Positions 16,198 to 23,183 of a stretch of 32,073 nt of DNA are shown here, one piece after another. A program made the translations under genes and the position numbers. The notes beneath the pieces are model-generated. The model worked only from the letters and a program-made list of their open reading frames with translations. It was not told the origin of the DNA and searched no databases. The stretch is from positions 1-32,073 of the forward strand of contig JBCBKL010000036.1 of assembly GCA_038521825.1 (NCBI GenBank), in the 5' to 3' direction. How positions within the stretch are numbered: position 1 is the stretch's first letter; every line of letters starts with the position of its first letter. Source of the stretch: JBCBKL01 sp038521825 (lineage in GTDB: Bacteria; Pseudomonadota; Alphaproteobacteria; Rhodobacterales; Rhodobacteraceae).

Positions 16198-17160
16198 ATG
16201 AGCGCCGAACCGATAATCTATGGCCTGATCTTTGTAGGGGTCCTCGTCCTGGTCGAAGGGATCTATCTGGTAACCTTTGGCCGCTCGATCAGCCTCAACA
16301 ACCGCGTCAACCGTCGCCTCGAGATGCTCAACAAGGGCGACCGACGCGAAGAGGTGCTGGAAAAGCTGCGCAAAGAGATGCAGCAGCATATGGGCGCCAA
16401 GACCATACCGCTTTATTCGCTGCTGTCGGACCGGGCACAAAAGGCCGCAATCGCCTTTACCCCCAAGCAGTTGATCATGATCATGGCCGTTCTGTCGGCC
16501 GTCGCCTTTGTCGGCCTAAGCATCGGGACCGAAACCGACCCGCCGGTTCGTGCCTTGCTGTCCGTCGGCATAGGCGTGGGCGGTGTATTCTTCTGGGTGA
16601 CGTCGAAGGCCAACAAGCGCCTTGGCATGATCGAAGAACAATTGCCCGATGCAATCGAACTTATGGTCCGCTCGCTGCGCGTCGGCCACCCGTTCTCATC
16701 CGCCATCCAGATTGTGGCTAAGGAAGTCGCCGACCCGCTTGCATCCGAAATGGGCGTCATCGCCGACGAAGCCGCTTTTGGCCGCGACGTGGGCGAGGCG
16801 CTGAAGGACATGGCCGAGCGTCTGGACATGCAGGATTTGCGCTTTCTCGCCGTTGCGGTGACGATCCAGCAGCAATCGGGTGGTAACCTCGCAGAAATCC
16901 TCGCCGGTCTGGCCAAGGTGATCCGGGCTCGGTTCCGCCTGTTCCGGCGTGTCAAGGCCATCACGGCCGAGGCAAAATGGTCAGGCAAGTTCCTGTCGGG
17001 CTTTCCCATCGTCGCCCTTATCGTGATCAACGTGAGCGATCCGAACTACTACGACGAAGTGCGTGACCACGCGCTCTTTATTCCGGCCTGCTTCTTCGTG
17101 GGCATCATGTTGGCGCTGAACCTCTACGTCATGCGCATTCTGACAAACATCAAGGTCTGA
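16198..17160 (+). CDS. tadB: Tad inner-membrane platform protein TadB
   Basis: A 320-residue T2SSF-type platform protein. One membrane segment at the N-terminus (about 6-26), two more at about 95-140, a cytoplasmic T2SSF domain (about 150-275) and C-terminal segments (about 275-318). The domain has ELMVRSLRVGHPFSSAI and a run of helices ending QQSGGNLAEILAGLA, both typical of TadB. It is expected to couple CpaF to pilin extraction with TadC. Spacing to tadC is 10 bases. Confidence 0.94.
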   Translation: MSAEPIIYGLIFVGVLVLVEGIYLVTFGRSISLNNRVNRRLEMLNKGDRREEVLEKLRKEMQQHMGAKTIPLYSLLSDRAQKAAIAFTPKQLIMIMAVLSAVAFVGLSIGTETDPPVRALLSVGIGVGGVFFWVTSKANKRLGMIEEQLPDAIELMVRSLRVGHPFSSAIQIVAKEVADPLASEMGVIADEAAFGRDVGEALKDMAERLDMQDLRFLAVAVTIQQQSGGNLAEILAGLAKVIRARFRLFRRVKAITAEAKWSGKFLSGFPIVALIVINVSDPNYYDEVRDHALFIPACFFVGIMLALNLYVMRILTNIKV

Positions 17161-17170
17161 GGCTTCGCAG

Positions 17171-18142
17171 ATGGAACAGTTGATGAATACCCTCACCGAT
17201 CTGCTTGGCCCGCTTGGGCCAATCATCATTATCGGTGTCCTGGGCGTCATGATGGTCGTGATCGTCGTGATCATGATGCTGAAAGAGCCGGAAGATCCGC
17301 TCAACAAGCTCAAGCGCAGTTCGACGGCACCAACGACTGGCGATCAGCGCGCGACCCTTCGGACCGGCAGCAGGAACCAGCAGCTTGAGAAATTCTCGAG
17401 TTTTCTTGAACCGAAAGACGTTGCCGAGCTTAGCAAGCGGCAATTGCAGCTGCGCCAGGCGGGGTATCATTCGCGTGACGCTGTGCGCCTCTTCCACTTC
17501 GCGCAGATGGCCCTTGCCATCCTCGGCCTCGTAGCGGGCGTCACCTATGTGACCATCGCGGGCGGCAGCGACGCGATGACGACGCAGCAGATGATGATGT
17601 ACACAATCGCCCCCGGCGGAATTGGGTATTATCTGCCACAATATTGGGTCACCAAGCGCGTCACCGAGCGCAAGGATCAGATCACGTCCGGCTTCCCCGA
17701 TGCGCTCGATATGCTGCTGGTCTGCGTGGAAGCGGGTCAATCGCTTGATCAGGCGATCACCCGTGTCGCCGGTGAATTGCAGACATCAAGCCCCGCCCTT
17801 GCCGAGGAATTCATGGTCGTGAGCTATGAGATGAAGGCGGGTAAGGACAAGGTGACCGTTCTGCATGACATGGGTGAGCGCTGCGGTGTGCAGGACGTAT
17901 CGAGCTTCGTGACCGTTCTGGTTCAGTCGACCAGCTTCGGTACATCGATCGCTGACGCCTTGCGGGTTTATGCCGGCGAGATGCGGGACAAGCGCGTGAT
18001 GCGTGCCGAGGAGGCAGCAAACAAGTTGCCAACCAAGATGACCCTTGCCACAATGATGCTGACGGTGCCGCCGCTGCTGGTGATCCTCGTCGGGCCATCG
18101 GTGCACGGCATCACGCAGCTGGGCCAACTGAACAACTTCTGA
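17171..18142 (+). CDS. tadC: Tad inner-membrane platform protein TadC
   Basis: The 323-residue partner of TadB. The N-terminal membrane segment (about 13-37) is rich in Ile, Val and Met; two central segments lie at about 112-160; the T2SSF domain (about 170-295) contains LDMLLVCVEAGQSLDQAI and an ALRVYAGEMRDKRVMRAEE helix, typical of TadC. It ends in a further membrane segment (about 297-315). An ATG at 17183 is an alternative start. It lies between tadB and the tadD lipoprotein gene. Confidence 0.94.
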   Translation: MEQLMNTLTDLLGPLGPIIIIGVLGVMMVVIVVIMMLKEPEDPLNKLKRSSTAPTTGDQRATLRTGSRNQQLEKFSSFLEPKDVAELSKRQLQLRQAGYHSRDAVRLFHFAQMALAILGLVAGVTYVTIAGGSDAMTTQQMMMYTIAPGGIGYYLPQYWVTKRVTERKDQITSGFPDALDMLLVCVEAGQSLDQAITRVAGELQTSSPALAEEFMVVSYEMKAGKDKVTVLHDMGERCGVQDVSSFVTVLVQSTSFGTSIADALRVYAGEMRDKRVMRAEEAANKLPTKMTLATMMLTVPPLLVILVGPSVHGITQLGQLNNF

Positions 18143-18215
18143 TGACCCTCGTTGGTCTTTGGCACCCGGTCCAAGCCGGGTACCCTCCGACGGGGCCACG
18201 TGGGCAAAGAACCGA

Positions 18216-18785
18216 ATGAACCTCGGCATCTGGCGGGCCTCAACCGCCTTAGGATTGGCCATTACCCTTGCCGCCTGTGACGCAGGCGGGATCGGCGCAT
18301 CCAAGGACAGCCCTTTTGCACCCGGCGTGGACCGGCGGGCCGAAGCCGTCGACGAGGTCGAGGTGGGTCACAGGCTGGTCGCGGCTGGTGAGTACGAACT
18401 GGCCATCAAGTCTTTCAACCGTGCGGCGCTGGAGGACGGGCTCGATGCCGAGATACTGGCGGGTCTGGGCACCGCCAACCTGGGCCTTGGCCGCCTGAAC
18501 CTGGCCGAGCGGTTGCTGCGCCGCGCGACAACCGACTACGAAGCATGGCCGGAAATTTGGAACAACCTTGGCGTCGTTCTGATGGAAAAGGGCGAAACAG
18601 CCGAGGCGACCCAGATTTTCCGCAAGGCCTTTGCTCTCGATGACGGAGAAAGCACACACATCCGGGACAATCTGCGCTTGGCACTCGCAAAATCTGAAAA
18701 ATCTGTTATCAGTGACGGCAACGAGCAGAATTACAAACTGATCCGGCGCGGCTCAGGCGAATACCTGATCCAGACCGAGATCTGA
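18216..18785 (+). CDS. tadD: TPR lipoprotein TadD
   Basis: A 189-residue lipoprotein with lipobox LAAC (C21). About three TPR-like helical hairpins (about 50-155) are visible, including AGLGTANLGLGRLNLAERLL and WNNLGVVLMEKGETAEA. TadD-type TPR proteins act as pilotins or assembly factors for the Tad secretin. I chose ATG 18216 because it gives the signal peptide; the in-frame TTG at 18159 would bury it. There is no good Shine-Dalgarno sequence (AAAGAACCG only). Confidence 0.85.
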   Translation: MNLGIWRASTALGLAITLAACDAGGIGASKDSPFAPGVDRRAEAVDEVEVGHRLVAAGEYELAIKSFNRAALEDGLDAEILAGLGTANLGLGRLNLAERLLRRATTDYEAWPEIWNNLGVVLMEKGETAEATQIFRKAFALDDGESTHIRDNLRLALAKSEKSVISDGNEQNYKLIRRGSGEYLIQTEI

Positions 18786-18815
18786 CAACAGGCAAGAGCA
18801 GTAAAGGACGCAAAA

Positions 18816-19676
18816 ATGCGCCACCCAGGTATCCTGATCACCTGCATTGCAGGCATATCCCTCGTATCCGCATGCTCTGAAACCAATTCCGACGCCACCG
18901 TCGAACGGGCGTTTCAGGATGTGAACGTCGTCGACGAAAGCAACCTCAACGACGTCATGCTCACGGTGGCCGACCCGAACGAAGCGGTGTCGTATTTCCA
19001 GCGGGCGCACAACTCCGATCCTGACCGGCTTGATTTCCGTCGGGGTCTCGCCATCAGTCTGGTGCGTGCCAAGCGCTATCCCGAAGCAACCTCGGCCTTT
19101 GCAAAGGTGGTGGATCATGAGGACGCGACCAACGGGGACCGGGTCGATTATGCCGACGCCTTGATCCGGTCGGGCGACTGGTCCCGGGCCGAAGAAACGC
19201 TGGATGCAGTGCCCCCCACATTCGAGACCTTCAAGCGCTACCGGCTTGAGGCGATGATCGCCGACAGCAACGAAGAGTGGAAGAAAGCCGACAGCTTTTA
19301 TGAAACTGCGGTCGGTCTGACTACGACGCCCGCGGGTGTGATGAACAACTGGGGTTATTCCAAGCTGAGCCGTGGCGACTATTCCGGAGCGGAACGCCTG
19401 TTTGGCGATGCGATCCGGCAGGATCCCCGCATGTTCACTGCCAAAAACAACTATGTCCTGGCTCGGGCTGCGCAGCGCAAATACACCCTGCCCGTCGTAC
19501 CGATGGATCAGGTCGAGCAAGCTCAGCTTTTGCACACGATGGCCCTGTCGGCGATCAAGCAAAGCGACGTCGAGATCGGCAAGGGCCTGCTGCGTGATGC
19601 GATCGAAACCCACCCCCAGCATTTCGAGGCGGCCGTGACCGCACTGGAAGCGCTTGAGAGCGGCCGCAGCGGATAA
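18816..19676 (+). CDS. Second TPR lipoprotein of the Tad locus
   Basis: A 286-residue lipoprotein with lipobox LVSAC (C20). TPR-like repeats run from about 55 to 280: AVSYFQRAHNSDPDRLDFRR, YPEATSAFAKVV, WSRAEETLDAVPP, MNNWGYSKLSRGDYSGAERL and a final QHFEAAVTALEAL. Repeats of this kind mediate protein binding in the periplasm. It is probably a partner of TadD in secretin or pilus assembly. AGGACG lies upstream. The prepilin peptidase gene begins nine bases later. Confidence 0.88.
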   Translation: MRHPGILITCIAGISLVSACSETNSDATVERAFQDVNVVDESNLNDVMLTVADPNEAVSYFQRAHNSDPDRLDFRRGLAISLVRAKRYPEATSAFAKVVDHEDATNGDRVDYADALIRSGDWSRAEETLDAVPPTFETFKRYRLEAMIADSNEEWKKADSFYETAVGLTTTPAGVMNNWGYSKLSRGDYSGAERLFGDAIRQDPRMFTAKNNYVLARAAQRKYTLPVVPMDQVEQAQLLHTMALSAIKQSDVEIGKGLLRDAIETHPQHFEAAVTALEALESGRSG

Positions 19677-19685
19677 AGTCTGAGT

Positions 19686-20189
19686 ATGGATCTAGCGCAA
19701 GAGGCGGCGCGCCTGTTCTTTCCCCTGACGCTGCCGATCTGTCTTTACGTAGCGTTTACAGACCTGCGTGAGATGCGGATCACCAACCAGGCGGTGATTG
19801 TACTGGCCCTGATCTTTGTTGTTGTGGCGCCCTTCATCATGCCTTTCGACACCTATCTTTGGCGGCTGGCGGGGCTGGTGATTGTGCTGATGGCCGGGAT
19901 ATTCCTGAACGCAGCCGGCGCCATGGGTGCGGGCGATGCAAAGTTCCTCGCCGCTGCCGCGCCCTATATCGCCTTGGGCGATCTTCGGTTCCTGATGGCC
20001 CTATTCGCCGGGGTTCTGCTGGCAGCCTTTACCACCCATCGGATCGCGCGGGCCACCGGGCTGCGCAACCTGGCGCCCCATTGGCAAAGCTGGGAACAAG
20101 GCAAGAAATTTCCCATGGGTCTGGCCCTTGGAATGACCCTGGCGGCCTACCTTGGGCTGGGGATGGTTTTTGGCACATCGCAGCCATAA
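19686..20189 (+). CDS. cpaA: Prepilin peptidase CpaA (TadV)
   Basis: An aspartic membrane protease of the A24 family that cuts the leader of Flp pilins. At 167 residues it is the short CpaA/TadV form without the methyltransferase domain of PilD. Catalytic aspartates are D26 in the FTDLREMRI motif and D84 in GAGDAKFL. About five to six membrane segments are visible, with an FPMGLALG helix near the end. Its own substrates, the two pilins, lie at the other end of the locus. A weak hairpin follows. Confidence 0.94.
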   Translation: MDLAQEAARLFFPLTLPICLYVAFTDLREMRITNQAVIVLALIFVVVAPFIMPFDTYLWRLAGLVIVLMAGIFLNAAGAMGAGDAKFLAAAAPYIALGDLRFLMALFAGVLLAAFTTHRIARATGLRNLAPHWQSWEQGKKFPMGLALGMTLAAYLGLGMVFGTSQP

Positions 20190-20201
20190 TTTCGACTGAT
20201 T

Positions 20202-20218
20202 GCGGAACTACCGCTTTT
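20202..20218 (+). terminator. Weak hairpin at the end of the tad motor unit
   Basis: GCGG, loop AACTA, CCGC, then TTTT. Only four pairs, so termination would be partial and the next two genes may be read through from the tad unit. Confidence 0.3.
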
Positions 20219-20244
20219 CAAAAAGCAGTCGTTGAGGCCACCCA

Positions 20245-21555
20245 ATGAACATGGAAACCACGAATGTGATGGCGCCTCCGGCCCCGAAGCGGCTGGAAGA
20301 GATGCGTTTGCCCATTGTCATGATGCGAGACATCACGCTCAAGACCATGTTCCGCAAGAACCTCGACATGGTGTCCGAGCTGTCTAAGGCCATGTGCCTG
20401 CCCATTCCGGTCGTGCAGGAACTGGTCGACCTTTGCAGGGAACAGAAGCTGATCGAGGCGACCGGCACGCTGAACGCCAACAACGGCAACGAGATGGGCT
20501 ACCAGCTGACCGATGCGGGCAAAGCCCGCGCGCTCGACTCGCTGTCGCAATCGGAATATTTCGGCGCGATGCCGGTCCCGCTTGAGGTTTACCGTGAGCA
20601 GGTCAAACGCCAGTCGATCCGCAACATCCAGGTCACGCGCGACCAGCTGACCGGCGCCATGGGACACCTGATCCTGCCAGACGAGTTGCTCGACCATCTC
20701 GGACCCGCCGTGAGCGCAGGTCGTTCGATCCTGATGTATGGCCCGCCGGGTAATGGTAAGTCTTCGATCTCGAACGGCATCCGCGACGCCATGGGCGACA
20801 AGATCTATGTGCCCCGCGCCATCGAATATGCCGGTCAGGTCATCACCGTCTACGACCCAATCGTCCATTCACAGGCCGAAGAGCAGGTCGACGACCCCAA
20901 TTCGCTGCGCCGTTCATCGAACCGCTTTGACACGCGCTATGTCAGATGCGAGCGCCCGACGGTGATCACGGGTGGTGAACTCAGCCTCGAGATGCTTGAT
21001 CTGGTCTACAACCCGACGGCGCGGACCTATCAGGCCCCGCTGCAGCTGAAATCGACCGGCGGCATCTTTATCGTGGACGACCTTGGCCGTCAGGCCGAGC
21101 CACCACAGTCACTGGTCAACCGCTGGATCGTGCCGCTGGAGGAATCCAAGGACATCCTGGCCCTGCAATCGGGCGAGAAATTCGAGGTGCCCTTCGACAC
21201 GCTCGTCATCTTTTCGACCAACTTCCACCCGAACGAGATCTTTGACATGGCCGCCCTGCGCCGGATCTTCTTCAAGATCAAGATCGACGGACCGAGCCAG
21301 GAGAACTTCCTCAAAATCTTTGCCCTGGTCGCCAAAAAGAAGGGGATGCAGCTGGATGAGCGGGCGCTTGTGCACCTGCTAAAGGTCAAGTACCCGACGA
21401 TCGACAACGTCTACGCGAATTACCAACCCGTCTTTCTTATCGATCAGATGATCGCCATTTGTGATTTCGAAGGGATCCCATACCAGATGTCACCTGACCT
21501 GATCGACCGGGCATGGGCCAACATGTTCGTCAAAGACGAGCACATCGTCAAATGA
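20245..21555 (+). CDS. AAA+ ATPase with N-terminal helical/winged-helix-like extension
   Basis: A 436-residue cytoplasmic protein. The N-terminal region (about 15-130) looks like a helical, winged-helix-like module: a short helix, PIPVVQELVDLCREQKLIE, a wing-like segment and YQLTDAGKARALDSL. The AAA+ module starts near 140: Walker A GPPGNGKS (166-173), Walker B IFIVDD (274-279), sensor-1 FSTNFHP (N326) and an arginine pair R339-R340. The sequence has no transmembrane part. It follows the Tad locus by 55 bases and is coupled to the next gene through an ATGA overlap. I do not recognise a characterised homologue; a MoxR-like remodelling role is possible. Confidence 0.85.
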   Translation: MNMETTNVMAPPAPKRLEEMRLPIVMMRDITLKTMFRKNLDMVSELSKAMCLPIPVVQELVDLCREQKLIEATGTLNANNGNEMGYQLTDAGKARALDSLSQSEYFGAMPVPLEVYREQVKRQSIRNIQVTRDQLTGAMGHLILPDELLDHLGPAVSAGRSILMYGPPGNGKSSISNGIRDAMGDKIYVPRAIEYAGQVITVYDPIVHSQAEEQVDDPNSLRRSSNRFDTRYVRCERPTVITGGELSLEMLDLVYNPTARTYQAPLQLKSTGGIFIVDDLGRQAEPPQSLVNRWIVPLEESKDILALQSGEKFEVPFDTLVIFSTNFHPNEIFDMAALRRIFFKIKIDGPSQENFLKIFALVAKKKGMQLDERALVHLLKVKYPTIDNVYANYQPVFLIDQMIAICDFEGIPYQMSPDLIDRAWANMFVKDEHIVK

Positions 21556-22337
21556 TCGGTGTCGCCGGATGTGGACGCATGGGCAAGCCCATGCTCGCCG
21601 CCTTGCGCGGTGGCGGGTTCGAGGCCCGTGGCTTTGACGTGCTGGATATGGAGGAAAGCTGGATCACGGATGATGCCAGCATCTTTGCTCTTGGTATCGA
21701 GACCCTGATCACCGTGGTCCGGGATCAGGCACAGACCGAAGAGGTTCTTTTTGGTGCCCAAAGCTTTGTCACCGCCCCTGCCCTCAAGCGCATCATCATC
21801 TGCTCGACCCTGTCGCCCCGGTATCTGATCGGCCTGCACAACCGCGTACCGGAACATATTAGCCTGATCGACGCGCCGATGTCTGGCGCGCAAGTTGCGG
21901 CCGAAACCGCATCGCTTAGCTTTATGATTGGAGGAGAGGACCGGGAGCTCGATGAGGCCCAGCCGATGTTCAACGCCATGGGCCGCCATTTTCACCGGAT
22001 GGGCCCGTTTGGTGCCGGGATGCAGGCCAAGGTTCTGAACAACCTGCTGGCCGCCACGAACACCGCGATGACCCGCCTGGTGCTGGACTGGGCCGACAAG
22101 ATCGGAATGGACGAAGAAGCGTTGCTGAAGCTTATCAGCACCTCATCCGGCCAGAACTGGTTCGCCACGAATTTCGACAATATCGAGTTCTCGCGCGACG
22201 GTCATTCCCTGAACAACTCAATTGGCATCCTGGTCAAGGACATCGCCAGTGCGCTTGATGCTGCACCGGCCAATGTCGATACGTCACTGCCAGAGACGAT
22301 CCAGTCGTCGATCAAACATCTCAAGCCGCGTCACTGA
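21552..22337 (+). CDS. NAD(P)-dependent dehydrogenase, 6PGDH/3-hydroxyisobutyrate type
   Basis: 261 residues. A Rossmann fold begins at residue 1 with GVAGCGRMG (GxGxxG). The substrate signature DAPMSGAQVAAETASLSF (about 107-124) and the catalytic K160 with N163/N164 in the QAKVLNNLL helix identify the beta-hydroxyacid dehydrogenase family. Substrate is unknown. The ATG at 21552 overlaps the ATPase stop (ATGA), and the first residues already form the nucleotide fold, which fixes this start. Its last seven bases overlap the convergent SIMPL gene. It appears to be made together with the ATPase, an odd pairing. Confidence 0.88.
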   Translation: MIGVAGCGRMGKPMLAALRGGGFEARGFDVLDMEESWITDDASIFALGIETLITVVRDQAQTEEVLFGAQSFVTAPALKRIIICSTLSPRYLIGLHNRVPEHISLIDAPMSGAQVAAETASLSFMIGGEDRELDEAQPMFNAMGRHFHRMGPFGAGMQAKVLNNLLAATNTAMTRLVLDWADKIGMDEEALLKLISTSSGQNWFATNFDNIEFSRDGHSLNNSIGILVKDIASALDAAPANVDTSLPETIQSSIKHLKPRH

Positions 22338-23023
22338 TCAACGATCAGGTCGAACACCACCTCGACCTGCGCCTGCATCGTCAATTCACCCGGGGCGATC
22401 GGAACGTCGGCACTGCGCGCCGCTGCCATCTCCATCATGACCGGCCCCGCATGACCGCCGCCCTCGCGCATCGTGCGGATGGGACCAAGCGTTACCCCCG
22501 CCGCTGACGCCATCAGACCCGCGCGGTCCAGCGCGTCGGCAACCGCGGCAGCGCGGGCAGCATCGCGCAAGGGTTTGGGTTCCTGCACGGCAAAGCGAAG
22601 GCCACCAAACCGGTTCGCGCCATCTTCAAGCACGGCGTTCAGCAATCCGCCCAGTGCCTCCAGATCACGGGCGCGGATGGTGACCGTGTTCGACGCAACG
22701 AACCCGGAGATGCGCCGCGACTGGCCCGAGCTGTAGCCCTGATCCCAGACCGGTTGCAGCGACACACCATCGGTCTGCATGTCAGAGGGCGCGATCCCAA
22801 GACCTTCGAGCCGGGCAAAGATCGCCGCGACGTCGTCGCTGACCCGATCCATGGCGACCCGGGCGTCACGATCCTGATGCGTCGCACCCAGCGAAATGAC
22901 CGCCATATCGGGCGCTGCGGCTACCGATCCCTCACCTGTCACCGTTATCGTGCGCGCCGTATCATCCGCCCATGCGGCCCCTGTCAGCGCCAGCCACATC
23001 ACAAAAAGTCGAATCAAACCCAT
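22331..23023 (-). CDS. Periplasmic SIMPL-domain protein (YggE-like)
   Basis: A 230-residue secreted protein of the SIMPL (DUF541) family. A signal peptide ends near AWA-D (about 18-20). The mature part starts with ITVTGEGSVAAAPD and has a central SNTVTIRARDLEALGGLL segment, both SIMPL hallmarks, with a C-terminal half of the same type. Function of the family is poorly defined; it has been linked to oxidative stress. I prefer the ATG at 23023: the GGGAG at 23031-23035 is seven bases from it but only one base from the ATG at 23029. Confidence 0.88.
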   Translation of the reverse strand: MGLIRLFVMWLALTGAAWADDTARTITVTGEGSVAAAPDMAVISLGATHQDRDARVAMDRVSDDVAAIFARLEGLGIAPSDMQTDGVSLQPVWDQGYSSGQSRRISGFVASNTVTIRARDLEALGGLLNAVLEDGANRFGGLRFAVQEPKPLRDAARAAAVADALDRAGLMASAAGVTLGPIRTMREGGGHAGPVMMEMAAARSADVPIAPGELTMQAQVEVVFDLIVDQ

Positions 23024-23183
23024 CGTCATACTCCCTAACTTTGCTGGGAGGATGCAGCGAAGCCCGAAAGGCCTGCAACCCGTTCACGGCCGTTTTCCTT
23101 TTCATGTGCAAAGACCTGCTCTATCCTATTGAATTGCGTGGGGGTGCTTCTGCCGCACCCGTCATACTGTTATGGGCTCGGTC

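Noticed and set aside
20190..20244. Strong terminator separating the Tad locus from the AAA+ gene
   Set aside because: Only a 4-bp GCGG/CCGC stem with TTTT and a loose outer GACTG/CAGTC pairing; too weak to claim a firm boundary.
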